From positions 108,902 to 172,901 of the forward strand of contig NZ_JHWL01000006.1 in assembly GCF_000622085.1 (NCBI RefSeq): a stretch of DNA of 64,000 nucleotides, read 5' to 3'. This DNA comes from Butyrivibrio proteoclasticus P6B7. Its GTDB lineage: Bacteria > Bacillota > Clostridia > Lachnospirales > Lachnospiraceae. This document shows positions 18,461-27,629 of this stretch, one piece after another; the stretch's first letter is position 1; each line of letters begins with the position of its first letter. Below the pieces are notes generated by a model, which was not told the origin of the DNA, did not search any database, and saw only the letters and a program-made list of their open reading frames with translations. The position numbers were made by a program, and so were the translations under genes.

Positions 18461-18780
18461 GCAGGCTTAATTTCAAGAAATCTTGATTTTAAGCCTGCTC
18501 TTTTCAGGAGCCACAAGCTCATTGGCAGGCTTAATTTCAGGAAATCTTGATTTTAAGCCTGCTTTTTCCAGGAGCCACAAGCTCATTGGCAGGCCTAATT
18601 TCAGGAAATCTTGTTTTTAAGCCTGCTTTTTCTCAAATCCGCAGGTTCATTGGCAGGCTTAATTTCAGGAAATCTTGTTTTTAAGCCTGCTTTTTCTCAT
18701 ATCCGCAGGCTCATTGGCAGGCTTAATTTCAGGAAATCTTGATTTTAAGCCTGCTCTTGTCAAGAACCTCGTGCCAAATC
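18461..18780. repeat. Five-copy 64-bp tandem repeat of hairpin units
   Basis: Units start at 18461, 18525, 18589, 18653 and 18717, exactly 64 bp apart. Each begins with the perfect 10-bp inverted repeat GCAGGCTTAA...TTAAGCCTGC enclosing a roughly 19-nt loop (TTTCAGGAAATCTTG core), followed by CTTTTTC and a more variable spacer ending CTCATTG. The third copy has one stem change (GGCCTAA). The spacer is nearly as conserved as the stem, so these are whole-unit duplications, not CRISPR spacers. No open frame explains them. Confidence 0.92.
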
Positions 18781-18783
18781 AAA

Positions 18784-19668
18784 TCACACATGGTACAGAA
18801 GTCTCTTGGTGAAGGTATTTCTGTAGGTGCTTGGTGAAAAGCCAGTTATCTTTTTATATGTCCTTGAGAAATTGTGGACATCGGAAAAGCCCAGCTCCAG
18901 CGCGATGTCTGTGATAGACCTGTCACTATCAGTCAGGAAAAAGCTGGCGGTCTCCATCTTCTGTTCCAGAATAAACTGCTTGAGCGTGATTCCGCGAACT
19001 CTACTAAAGAGATTGGACAGATACTTAGAGCTGTAGCCAAACTCATTCGCAATGTCGCTGATCTTGATGTTGGCAGTGATGTTTCGCCTCACGTAGTCTG
19101 CAATATCAGAATATATCTGTTTTCTTCCAAGAGGATCCGCCTCAATCTGTTCCCTGGTCTCAAGCTGACCATACAGTTCTGTTAAAAGAGCTGTCGTCGC
19201 TGCATTAAGGGTTATGGCAGGATATTCGTTGCGCTCAAGATCCTGAATCTGCTTCATCTGGACTGCAACCTTCTCAATTCGCGGAACACTTCCCGTCTGA
19301 GGAAGCATGAAGCAAGCAGCATTCTTGATGCTCGCAATGTCAGACTGCCTGATTCTTGCAGGGAAAGCCCCCATGTCTACAGTAAAGTGAATCCAGTAAA
19401 AGGCAACAAAAGACTTCTTAATTCCCTCGCGGAAGGAGTCACTAGGTGGAAGAATCAGGTACTCACCTCGCGAAACCGTGAACTCCTCATCCATGTATTT
19501 AATGTATAGCGTGCCTTCCGTAACCACTATGAGCTCATAATCAAACACCAGTGGAAGCTTATCATGCTTCCAATCTTCAGAAAGAGCTATGAACTTGCCA
19601 GATCTTAAATACGTAAAAATGCTATTCTCCGGAAATACCATAGTCATATTCTCTTGCTTTTTCTTCAT
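18784..19668 (-). CDS. AraC-family transcriptional regulator
   Basis: A 294-residue regulator. The N-terminal half (about 20-165) is a cupin-like sensing domain, and the C-terminal 100 residues hold the two AraC helix-turn-helix motifs (ISDIANEFGYSSKYLSNLFSR and SITDIALELGFSDVHNFSRTYK region). It is divergent from the GH127 gene across a 354-bp gap, so the likely role is to activate arabinoside use. The start has AAGGAGAAG upstream. The ligand is not deducible. Confidence 0.88.
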   Translation of the reverse strand: MKKKQENMTMVFPENSIFTYLRSGKFIALSEDWKHDKLPLVFDYELIVVTEGTLYIKYMDEEFTVSRGEYLILPPSDSFREGIKKSFVAFYWIHFTVDMGAFPARIRQSDIASIKNAACFMLPQTGSVPRIEKVAVQMKQIQDLERNEYPAITLNAATTALLTELYGQLETREQIEADPLGRKQIYSDIADYVRRNITANIKISDIANEFGYSSKYLSNLFSRVRGITLKQFILEQKMETASFFLTDSDRSITDIALELGFSDVHNFSRTYKKITGFSPSTYRNTFTKRLLYHV

Positions 19669-20022
19669 CGTCTTCTCCTTTAGGTTACTTGGCTACGAGG
19701 ACAGTGCCATATAAAAATAGAATGTTCGTCTTGCTCCCGCTCTCGTAACGTAAAAAAGCGCACATATCAACACCTAATATGTATATTTAACACTTGTATC
19801 CACAATTTAGTACACATATAATTATAGTTTCTATACACAGCATTAACAATATAGCTGATTAATTCTAGGTGTTCTTATACACTTTTTCCAATAAATCATA
19901 TATGTACTTTTAACACCTTTTGTTCACCCCTGCTATTCACTCACTCTCCAAAAGATGTTAGCCTTTCTATATAGAAAATTATGAATTACCGGTATCACAA
20001 ACAAATATAGGAAGGTATAGAT
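19669..20022. promoter_or_regulatory. Divergent control region between the AraC regulator and GH127
   Basis: A 354-bp A/T-rich gap without a gene. A direct repeat TATGTA(TA/CT)TTTAACAC occurs at 19778-19793 and 19901-19916, 123 bp apart in the same orientation. Related fragments (AACACCTA near 19769, GTGTTCTTATACAC near 19870) lie between. Same-orientation half-sites are typical of AraC-type operators. No near-consensus sigma-70 promoter stood out, in keeping with an activator-dependent promoter (inference). Confidence 0.5.
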
Positions 20023-22020
20023 ATGAATCATTGGGAATTGGTGAATGATAAGGCTGTGAAGATTGTGGATGCGTACTGCGTGGAGGCCATGGAGGCTGAT
20101 GTTGCAAATATGCTTAAGCTGGATGCCGACAGGCTTCTGGCGGGCTTTAGAGAGACCGCAGGCCTTATTGCAGGCATGGACGAAAAAGCCATCACAGACT
20201 TTATGAAAGGTAAAAAGAGATATGGCGGTCTCTGGGAAGACGGCATGATAGGCGGCCACACCTTGGGGCACCTTTTGACAGCACTGGCTCAGGCAGTTGC
20301 TAATCCTGCTCTTTCAGATGACCTTAAGGAGAAGGCGAAAGCTCTTTTAACATATTACGTAGATAGTCTCAAGGAATGTCAGGACCTTACGAAGGGCACT
20401 GCCTACGAAGGCTACATCTTTGCTGGAATCTTGCCCACTAAGGAATTCAGAGACAATCCTGCTCTGCAGTTCGACAACGTGGAGGAGGGAAAGACAGATC
20501 TTTTCAAAGAGTCATGGGTTCCGTGGTACACCATGCACAAGATCATCACAGGCCTTAACGCTGCTGCCATCCTAACAGGAAGCGGCACAGCCCTTGGAAT
20601 TGCCAATGGCATCGCTCTTTGGACAGGCAAAAGAGCTAAATCCTGGTCCGATCAGGTACACAGAACTGTTCTGAACATCGAGTACGGCGGCATGAACGAC
20701 TGCCTCTATGAGCTTCATCGCATCAACAAGGAGCTGAAGGCTAAGGGGGTTGCTGAGGCCATGGAAGATCCTCAGATAATTTATGACATCGCCCACTACT
20801 TCGATGATGAGGATCTTTTTGAGAAGACTCTTTTGAATGAAAAGAACTTTTTTAACAACGTGCACGCCAACACCACGATTCCAAAGTACATTGGCGCTCT
20901 TTCTCGCTACGAGTCCGACAACAGTCAGACCCGCTACCTGGATTACGCCAAGGCTTTCTGGGATATTGTCATCGACAAGCACACCTATGTAACTGGCGGC
21001 AACAGTGAGAATGAGCACTTTGGTGAAGACTACGTTCTGGACAAGGAGCGCACCCACGTCAACAATGAGACCTGCAACACCTACAACATGCTGAAGTTCT
21101 CAAGGCGCCTCTTCGCGGCCACCGGTGAAAAGAAATATCTGGACTATTCAGAACGCACCTTTATTAACGCCATCCTGGCTTCGCAGGACCATGACACCGG
21201 CTTTACCACTTACTTCCAGCCCATGGCCACAGGCTTCCACAAGGTCTTCAACAACCTGGATGACAATTTCTGGTGCTGCACAGGCACTGGCTATGAGAAC
21301 TTCACAAAGCTCCAGCGTGGTATCTTTTACAAGAGTGCCGACAAGCTCCTGGTGTCACTGTATCTGGCTTCCCAGTATAGGAGCGATGCCTACGACCTGG
21401 ATATGGACTGTGATCTTAGCTCATCTCAGCTGGTTAAGGTTAATGTCAGGGTAAAAGAGAATTCGATGCCTGATGACATCTACTTTAGAATTCCAGAGTG
21501 GGTTTGCTCGGATGTGACTTTAACTGTGGATGGGGAAACAATTGATGATAAATGTTGTAACCAAGCTGCATTAGAGAACATCTCAGAATATGTAAGAGAT
21601 TATAAAAACAAAGACAGATATGTGATTATCCCTAAGGATAAGATCAGCAAGAATTGCGAGATTACTCTCACACTTCCAATGGAGCTGCACTACGAGAATC
21701 TGCCTGATGGGCCTGATACCTACGCCTTCATGTACGGACCTTTTGTGCTTTCTGCAAGACTTGGCACAGCCAAGATCAGCACCACAACCCACGGCGTACG
21801 AGTAAATGTGTCTGCCACCAAAACTGTAGACAGCGATGAACTCAAGATCACAAGTGAGGACAGTGTTGCGGACTTCCTTGCAAATCTAAATAAGCACCTT
21901 CAGAAAGTCCCTGGCACCATGGAGTTTGAATTAAGCGGCGTGGACAAGCCTCTTACCTTCACAACTCACTACAACCAGTACAAGGAAAGCTACGGAATCT
22001 ACTGGAAATTGGAGGTATAA
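20023..22020 (+). CDS. Glycoside hydrolase family 127 (beta-L-arabinofuranosidase-like)
   Basis: A 665-residue GH127 (formerly DUF1680) enzyme expected to release L-arabinofuranose from arabino-oligosaccharides. The zinc/cysteine active centre is visible: the Glu and Cys of NNETCNTYNM and the adjacent Cys pair of NFWCCTGTGYE. This is the same Glu plus three Cys set as in HypBA1, whose cysteine nucleophile is zinc-bound. There is no signal peptide, so it acts in the cytoplasm on imported oligosaccharide. The N-terminal part is an (alpha/alpha)6 barrel; beta-sandwich modules follow after about residue 430. No arabinose transporter is adjacent. Confidence 0.9.
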   Translation: MNHWELVNDKAVKIVDAYCVEAMEADVANMLKLDADRLLAGFRETAGLIAGMDEKAITDFMKGKKRYGGLWEDGMIGGHTLGHLLTALAQAVANPALSDDLKEKAKALLTYYVDSLKECQDLTKGTAYEGYIFAGILPTKEFRDNPALQFDNVEEGKTDLFKESWVPWYTMHKIITGLNAAAILTGSGTALGIANGIALWTGKRAKSWSDQVHRTVLNIEYGGMNDCLYELHRINKELKAKGVAEAMEDPQIIYDIAHYFDDEDLFEKTLLNEKNFFNNVHANTTIPKYIGALSRYESDNSQTRYLDYAKAFWDIVIDKHTYVTGGNSENEHFGEDYVLDKERTHVNNETCNTYNMLKFSRRLFAATGEKKYLDYSERTFINAILASQDHDTGFTTYFQPMATGFHKVFNNLDDNFWCCTGTGYENFTKLQRGIFYKSADKLLVSLYLASQYRSDAYDLDMDCDLSSSQLVKVNVRVKENSMPDDIYFRIPEWVCSDVTLTVDGETIDDKCCNQAALENISEYVRDYKNKDRYVIIPKDKISKNCEITLTLPMELHYENLPDGPDTYAFMYGPFVLSARLGTAKISTTTHGVRVNVSATKTVDSDELKITSEDSVADFLANLNKHLQKVPGTMEFELSGVDKPLTFTTHYNQYKESYGIYWKLEV

Positions 22021-22026
22021 AAATAA

Positions 22027-22072
22027 GGACACAGAGATGGGCTACTTTAGTAGGTAGTCCATACCTGTGTCC
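22027..22072 (+). terminator. Stem-loop terminator between convergent genes
   Basis: GGACACAG...CTGTGTCC stem with an inner ATGG/CCAT pairing, between the GH127 stop (22020) and the stop of the converging minus-strand gene (22089). It probably serves both directions; T-runs are weak. Confidence 0.6.
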
Positions 22073-22088
22073 ATAATATTCTTCAAAC

Positions 22089-23555
22089 TTAATCCCCGTT
22101 ACCTTCTGCAGTCTGACCGGAGGATGATTCATTCTGAGTGGTGGATGATTCATTTCCGTTCCCTGAACCGTTATCCCCACTATCTTCTGGTTTTTCGGTG
22201 GAAGAACTATTTGCAGCTTCTTCTTGCTTCTTTCTTTCTTCCTCTTCCTGTCTCTTCTTTTCTTCCTCTTCTTGCTTCTTCTTTTCTTCCTCTTCCTGTT
22301 TCTTCTTTTCTTCTTCTTGCTTCTTCTTTTCTTCCTCTTCTTGCTTCTTCTTTTCTTCCTCTTCCTGCTTCTTCTTTTCTTCCTCTTCCTGTTTCTTCTT
22401 TTCTTCTTCAGCCTTCTTCTTTTCTTCCTCTTCTTGTTTCTTCTTTTCTTCCTCTTCCTGTTTCTTCTTATCGTCTTCTGTTACAGTGCTGCTCTGAGAA
22501 GAAGCGTCTGAAGCATTCTGATCTTCTGTGATTCCCATCATGTCCATGAGGTCACCAAGGTTGCCTTCGTTAATTCCAGATTCATCACCAGTTGTAACCT
22601 TGACCTTGTTTGGATCAGGCTTAACATACTTAACTACATATTCGCCTTCATCAGATATTCCAGGTACTGGATGCTCTACAATGTAATTGAAAATGGCTTC
22701 GCATCCTTTTCCAGAATAATGAAGTCCGTCGCCGCCGTTATACTCGGACTTAACCTGTCCATCAGATCCTTTGAGGACTTCAGCGATATCAAGATAAAAG
22801 ATGTGTTTCTCCTTTGCGGTCTCCATAAGGAAATCATTGTATTTGTCTATCACTGCGTTCTGCACATAATCTTTGTACAATCCGTTATCATCAACGGGTC
22901 CTATAGATACAAGTACAATATTAGAATTAGGTGCCATCTCAGCCACGCTGTCTATAAGAGAAATAAATGTATTCTTATAATGATCCTCGCTGGCATCATT
23001 GATTCCATTTACTCCAAGAAGAATATATATAACCTGAGCCTGATGAGACTGCAGATAGGATTTCATAGTATATTCTTTTCCAGCATTGTTCATGAATTTA
23101 TTGGATGCAAATGCTGGATGAGATATGCCAATCTGCGCAAGTGCGGCATCGTCGTTAAAAAAGCCATAGTTGACCATAGCTACGGTTCTTGAATCCCCAA
23201 GGAATACGCATCTGTTAAGATATCCTTCCTTAGCACCTTCTTTTTTGGCAAGTATAGTTGTATCCGGTGTAGATTCAGTCTTTGTTTCTTCAGTTGCTGT
23301 CTCAACTACTGGTGTGCCTTCGCTTCCAGAAGTTCCCTCGCTTGCAATCTGTGTTTCTCCACCGTTCTCACCCGAAGTGTTTTTCTTGACATTACCTATG
23401 TACACTATGAGTAAAAAAATAGCAAAGGCAACCACCACCATTCCCAAGGAGATGGCAATTAGTTCCTTTGTACCAATGCGCTGCATTATATCATCAAGTT
23501 TTCTTGCTGTGTTTCTCTTAAATCTTCTAAGTTTCTTAAATATATCGTTCTTCAT
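22089..23555 (-). CDS. Membrane-anchored GDSL/SGNH-like hydrolase with Lys/Glu helical tail
   Basis: A 488-residue protein with one N-terminal membrane helix (about 34-54) and an extracytoplasmic SGNH/GDSL-like domain (about 115-300). Catalytic candidates are Ser in CVFLGDSRT, Asn in LLGVNGIND, and Asp/His in GDGLHYSGKG. Such enzymes deacylate polysaccharide or cell-wall substrates. Residues about 361-446 are an almost pure KKKQEEEE-type repeat in 7- and 8-residue units, predicting a long single alpha-helix. A Ser/Asn/Gly-rich end follows. The repeat DNA (22216-22473) is internally repetitive and prone to slippage. Confidence 0.8.
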   Translation of the reverse strand: MKNDIFKKLRRFKRNTARKLDDIMQRIGTKELIAISLGMVVVAFAIFLLIVYIGNVKKNTSGENGGETQIASEGTSGSEGTPVVETATEETKTESTPDTTILAKKEGAKEGYLNRCVFLGDSRTVAMVNYGFFNDDAALAQIGISHPAFASNKFMNNAGKEYTMKSYLQSHQAQVIYILLGVNGINDASEDHYKNTFISLIDSVAEMAPNSNIVLVSIGPVDDNGLYKDYVQNAVIDKYNDFLMETAKEKHIFYLDIAEVLKGSDGQVKSEYNGGDGLHYSGKGCEAIFNYIVEHPVPGISDEGEYVVKYVKPDPNKVKVTTGDESGINEGNLGDLMDMMGITEDQNASDASSQSSTVTEDDKKKQEEEEKKKQEEEEKKKAEEEKKKQEEEEKKKQEEEEKKKQEEEEKKKQEEEKKKQEEEEKKKQEEEEKKRQEEEERKKQEEAANSSSTEKPEDSGDNGSGNGNESSTTQNESSSGQTAEGNGD

Positions 23556-23587
23556 GCAAATTCAATTTTCCTTCAATATAATATTTT

Positions 23588-23646
23588 GGGACCACTACCC
23601 AGTCCACTGGGGCCATTTTGTTTTGAGTCACTAACCCCATCCCCTA
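23588..23646. repeat. Degenerate member of the GTCCCC intergenic repeat family
   Basis: On the minus strand, GGGGATGGGGTTAGTGACTCA is followed by an inverted GGGxCCACT-like arm, resembling the hairpin at 49493-49553. It lies between the aroQ stop and the start of the GDSL-like gene. Pairing is imperfect. Confidence 0.5.
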
Positions 23647-23649
23647 GTC

Positions 23650-24081
23650 TCAGCAGCTCTGGATGTAGTCCATAGCTTCCAGATAGCCGTTAAGGCCGTG
23701 GCCATAGATCTGCTTGTGGCATGCTGGAGCTGTGACAGAAACCTTGCGGAATTCCTCACGGGACTGGATGTCTGAAATGTGAACCTCGACTTTAATGATG
23801 TTCTCAAGGCTCTTCAATGCATCATGAATAGCATAGCTATAGTGCGTGTAAGCACCAGGATTGATGACTATGCCATCAGTTCCATCGCTATAGGCTTCCT
23901 GAAGGCGGTCGATGATTGCACCTTCGTGGTTGGACTGGAAGATATCTACATCCACTCCGTCAGCGGCAGCTTTATCCTTAATAATACCACACAGGTAATC
24001 ATAGTCCTGATTGCCATATACAGCCTTTTCTCTTATTCCTAAGAAATTCAGATTGGGTCCATTTATAACCAGTATCTTCAT
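23650..24081 (-). CDS. aroQ: Type II 3-dehydroquinate dehydratase
   Basis: A 143-residue AroQ, the dodecameric enzyme that dehydrates 3-dehydroquinate in the shikimate pathway. Family motifs are INGPNLNFLGIRE at the N-terminus, the active-loop Arg/Tyr (REKAVYG), NPGAYTHYSYAIHDAL, and EVHISDIQSREEFR. It starts 16 bp after the response-regulator gene and so appears to be the distal gene of a sugar-sensing unit, an odd place for a biosynthetic enzyme. No other shikimate gene is in the window. Confidence 0.93.
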   Translation of the reverse strand: MKILVINGPNLNFLGIREKAVYGNQDYDYLCGIIKDKAAADGVDVDIFQSNHEGAIIDRLQEAYSDGTDGIVINPGAYTHYSYAIHDALKSLENIIKVEVHISDIQSREEFRKVSVTAPACHKQIYGHGLNGYLEAMDYIQSC

Positions 24082-24097
24082 GATTTATTCCTTCTTG

Positions 24098-24847
24098 TTA
24101 TGACGCATACTCGGAGTAGCTGACTCCTGTATATTTCTTAAAACAGCGGCTAAAGTAGTTGGGATCAGGGATTCCAACCTGGGCTGCTGCCTGGTACATC
24201 TTAGTCTTGGTCTTGGCTATCTGAATGGCCTTGGCCATGCGGATCTCTGTCAGGTATTCAACAAAGCCCACACCTGTATCCTGCTTGAACTTCCTGGACA
24301 GGTAGCTGGAACTAAAGCCAAAGTGCTGAGCCACATAAGCCAGATTAAGCTTAGGATCTGCAAAGTTCTCCTCCACATATTTCTTGATGCGATCTGTGGC
24401 ATCAGCCTCAGCATTTGCTGTTTCGTCCTGTTCCTTTCTGCTTCTGTCCCAGGCCTCCACGTTTACATCAAGCTTATCCTTAGCTCTTTCTAAAACCTTG
24501 GTGATCTCTGCCCTTACCATGGGCTTTAACATGTATTCAAACACAGGAAGGCTCACGCATTTCCTGGCGTATTCAAACTGATCAATTGCTGTCATGATAA
24601 TAATGATAAGATTGGGATAGCGCTCTGTAGCTGTCTCTGTGAACTCAATACCATTCATGAAAGGCATGGAAATATCAACAAATGCTATATCCGGCCTTAG
24701 CTCATCAATTATATTGATGGCCTCAATTCCACTGGCAGCCTCGCCCACAACCTCCATGTTAAGGCTCTCCCAATCAATGGACGCTCCCAGAAGCTTTCTG
24801 GCAGACTGTTCATCGTCTATTATCATAACCCTGTACTTTCTACTCAT
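24098..24847 (-). CDS. YesN-type response regulator with AraC output domain
   Basis: A 249-residue regulator with a receiver domain (residues 5-120), phosphoacceptor Asp in DIAFVDISMPFMNG and Lys in EYMLKPM. A short charged linker leads to a C-terminal AraC-type DNA-binding domain (about 150-249). It is the partner of the YesM-like kinase encoded 104 bp upstream, and together they probably control the sugar ABC importer genes further upstream on the same strand. Confidence 0.9.
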   Translation of the reverse strand: MSRKYRVMIIDDEQSARKLLGASIDWESLNMEVVGEAASGIEAINIIDELRPDIAFVDISMPFMNGIEFTETATERYPNLIIIIMTAIDQFEYARKCVSLPVFEYMLKPMVRAEITKVLERAKDKLDVNVEAWDRSRKEQDETANAEADATDRIKKYVEENFADPKLNLAYVAQHFGFSSSYLSRKFKQDTGVGFVEYLTEIRMAKAIQIAKTKTKMYQAAAQVGIPDPNYFSRCFKKYTGVSYSEYAS

Positions 24848-24951
24848 ACCACATACCCCATTGTATCATCAGATAATTCCAGTTCAGAATTCTGTGATCA
24901 TCACGCCCAGAATCCTGCATTCACCAAATTCATTCGCATTCCCTGAATTCC

Positions 24952-26697
24952 TCACCCCGGAATTATAAACTCGATCTGAGTGTATTCCCCAATTTCACTC
25001 TCGATCCTGACAATATCTTCTCTTCCAACAAAAATTCTGATTCGCTCGATGGTCCCCCACAGACCAAAGCTTTCTGTATCTGATTGTATCCTATTCTCCT
25101 TGTTTGTTGAAGTGAGTTTTTTAATTTCTTCCTCGCTCATTCCAACGCCAGTGTCCCTTACAAAAAGATGTAACTCATTCCCCTCAAGGCGACTGGAGAT
25201 CTTGATGCTTCCCTTCTCTCCCTTAAGGCGGATACCGTGATAGATACTGTTCTCCACAAGAGGCTGCAGAATCAGCTTAGGCACCACGAAGTCCCTGGTG
25301 TCCTCAGCAATATCATACTCATCCTCAATAATATCGCCGTATCTTAACTTCTGCAGAGAAAGATAATCCTTAACAATCTGCACTTCCCTTGAAAGCGGGA
25401 TCTCCCTGTCGCCCTTACTTAAGAAGTTCCTGTAAAAGCTGCCCAGTGTTTCCAGAGCATCATGAACCTTGTCCGCCCCGGAATCCAACGCCATAAAGCC
25501 AATGGTCTCAATTGAATTATAGAGGAAATGAGGCTTTATCTGTTCCTGAAGCACACGCATTTCCGCCTTTTGCAAGGTCTTTTCCTTGTCGATCAGTGTC
25601 TCGATCAGGTTGTTAACGTGATCGATCAGGTCGTTGTAATCTCCTTTTAAAAGATCTAACTCTGAAGAAGGCACTTCAACGTCAATCTTCTTAAGATCTC
25701 CAGACTTCTTGTTATTCTCCATGGATGCAGAAAGATCCATCACTGGGTCCGTAATGTTACGCCTAATGAAGATTCCAACGAACATGGCCATCAGCACGAA
25801 TATCAAAAGAAGTCCCAGGAGTACATAGATGATTCTGAAAGGAATACCCTCAACGCCGTAGTCGGAAACCTTGATAAGAACAATAGGCGCATCTCCCACC
25901 TGGCATCCGGACACCAGAACCTTAGAACCATCGATTCTCACATTTTTATGAATAATTCTCTCGGATGCAAAATCCTCAGAGAAATAATCTGCGTAGTTTT
26001 TATTACCTGCAAGAAAAGAGCCATCGCTTCCCATAATGCAGATATCGTTGTAGCCAAGCTTATTGAGCATTCTATCAAAGATAACAGGAGACAGATTCAT
26101 AAGAAGGACGCCCATTCTCCTCTGGCCATCGATGTCGTAGATGACTCGGCCAAGAGTCACCATGTTCTTGTTACCTGCTTTGGTAGCAACACCATTACTG
26201 TTAAGGGATGCGACCACGGCTCCGTTGGCATCATAGATGTCCCTTCTCCATTCATCTGTTTCCAAAAGATCCGTATCAAACTTGTAGGTAAAGCGGTTGG
26301 TGCAAACCATGATCAGGTCCTCTCTAAAGATCATGACGCAGTCCACACCCTCAGTTACATTAAGCACATCCATAACGCCGTATCTGGCATCATTGGTCAT
26401 GCCCATGTCCACCACATCCTTATCTGCCCTCAGAAAAGTCACCAGTCTGTCCTCAGTCATGATGATACGAGACAGCTCTTTATACTTCCTAAGATCAGAA
26501 TCCACGTTGCTGGACAAAGTTCTAAGAACGCTCTCCGACTCACGAAGACCATAGTCCCTACGTTCCTTTTCTGCAATTAAATATGTGGATATTAAAAAAG
26601 AAAGTGTCACCACAAGAACAAGTCCAAAGATGACATTCTTAAGACTCCTGGACAGCGATATTTTCTTGTCCTTTTTGATAAAAAAATGTTTCCCCAT
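24952..26697 (-). CDS. YesM-type sensor histidine kinase
   Basis: A 581-residue membrane kinase. A first helix (about 22-44) is followed by an extracellular sensing domain (about 45-280), a second helix (about 285-312), HAMP, a His_kinase domain with the phospho-His in QIKPHFLYNSIETI, and a HATPase_c domain with the TGVGMSEEEI G-box. Such kinases sense sugars or the bound solute-binding protein. It follows the ABC permease genes by 74 bp, with a stem-loop at 26730-26755 in between. Confidence 0.92.
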   Translation of the reverse strand: MGKHFFIKKDKKISLSRSLKNVIFGLVLVVTLSFLISTYLIAEKERRDYGLRESESVLRTLSSNVDSDLRKYKELSRIIMTEDRLVTFLRADKDVVDMGMTNDARYGVMDVLNVTEGVDCVMIFREDLIMVCTNRFTYKFDTDLLETDEWRRDIYDANGAVVASLNSNGVATKAGNKNMVTLGRVIYDIDGQRRMGVLLMNLSPVIFDRMLNKLGYNDICIMGSDGSFLAGNKNYADYFSEDFASERIIHKNVRIDGSKVLVSGCQVGDAPIVLIKVSDYGVEGIPFRIIYVLLGLLLIFVLMAMFVGIFIRRNITDPVMDLSASMENNKKSGDLKKIDVEVPSSELDLLKGDYNDLIDHVNNLIETLIDKEKTLQKAEMRVLQEQIKPHFLYNSIETIGFMALDSGADKVHDALETLGSFYRNFLSKGDREIPLSREVQIVKDYLSLQKLRYGDIIEDEYDIAEDTRDFVVPKLILQPLVENSIYHGIRLKGEKGSIKISSRLEGNELHLFVRDTGVGMSEEEIKKLTSTNKENRIQSDTESFGLWGTIERIRIFVGREDIVRIESEIGEYTQIEFIIPG

Positions 26698-26729
26698 GCT
26701 CTTCCCCCAGGTTGATTATAGCATAAATT

Positions 26730-26755
26730 GAGCCGGATGCTAGCGCACCCGGCTC
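26730..26755 (-). other. Intercistronic stem-loop between permease and kinase genes
   Basis: GAGCCGG...CCGGCTC hairpin followed by AATTTATG on the minus strand. The T-run is weak, so partial termination is likely, giving less kinase/regulator than transporter mRNA. Confidence 0.6.
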
Positions 26756-26771
26756 TTCAATAGCTCTTTTA

Positions 26772-27629
26772 TCATCCCTTAACAGCACCGGCGATGAAGC
26801 TGGCCTGGATCTTGCGGCTTAGGAAGATATACACGATCAGGGTTGGGAAGGTGGCAATTACAAGTGCAGCGCCGATTGGACCCCAGTCAGTTGTATACGC
26901 TCCTGACAAAGCCTTGATACCTACAGGAAGTGTCCTGTGCTTACTGTCAGAAATGAATACGTTGGCAAACATGAACTCGTTCCAGCACTGAAGGTATGAG
27001 TAGATACCTACTGTTGATACTGCGGGTTTCATAAGCGGAAGGATGATCTTAAAGAAGGTTCCAAAAAGACCACATCCGTCGATTCTTGCGGCCTCATCAA
27101 GGGCCATAGGAATCTCCACCATAAAGCCTGTGCAGATCAGGATCGCCATAGACAGCGCAAAGGCTGAATAAGGAATGATCAGTGTTGTGTACTTGTTAAG
27201 CCAGTGAAGTCTGGACATAACTACGTATACAGGAACGATTGAAGCCTGAAGAGGAATTGTAAGACCAAGCATGAAGAATGCGTTGGTAAGCTTACTTAAT
27301 TTCCACTTGATTCTGGTGATGGCGTAGCAAGCCATCATGGCTGCCATCAATGAAATTGCTATAGACATGGTTGTTACAAACAAGCTGTTAACAAAGTACA
27401 GCACCATGTTACCTGTGCCAAGGGCCTGGGTGAAGTTACTCCAGAGCCATTCCTTTGGAAGACCTATTATGTTCTCACCAAAGATCTCGGCATTTGATTT
27501 AAGGGAGAAGGTGAACATGAAATAAATCGGAAAGAGATTTATCAGCGCCCATATCCCTAAAAATATTCCCACGATTATGTTAATGATGGGATTAGATTTT
27601 TTTACAACGTAAGATTCCATATCACTCAT
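26772..27629 (-). CDS. Sugar ABC transporter permease (MalG-type)
   Basis: A 285-residue CUT1-family inner-membrane subunit with six predicted helices. The cytoplasmic EAA loop (ALDEAARIDGCGLFGTFFKIILPLMKP) that contacts the ATPase is present. It overlaps the upstream MalF-type permease gene by 8 bp. No ATPase gene is present in the unit, so a shared MsmX-type ATPase encoded elsewhere must energise it (inference from family practice). Confidence 0.92.
   Translation of the reverse strand: MSDMESYVVKKSNPIINIIVGIFLGIWALINLFPIYFMFTFSLKSNAEIFGENIIGLPKEWLWSNFTQALGTGNMVLYFVNSLFVTTMSIAISLMAAMMACYAITRIKWKLSKLTNAFFMLGLTIPLQASIVPVYVVMSRLHWLNKYTTLIIPYSAFALSMAILICTGFMVEIPMALDEAARIDGCGLFGTFFKIILPLMKPAVSTVGIYSYLQCWNEFMFANVFISDSKHRTLPVGIKALSGAYTTDWGPIGAALVIATFPTLIVYIFLSRKIQASFIAGAVKG

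Noticed and set aside
18461..18780. Possible CRISPR array (regular 64-bp repeats)
   Set aside because: Spacers are nearly identical between units, the repeat is itself a long palindrome, and no cas genes are present.
22067..22531. Plus-strand frames rich in Ser/Phe/Leu
   Set aside because: They are the antisense of the KKKQEEEE repeat of the GDSL-like gene.
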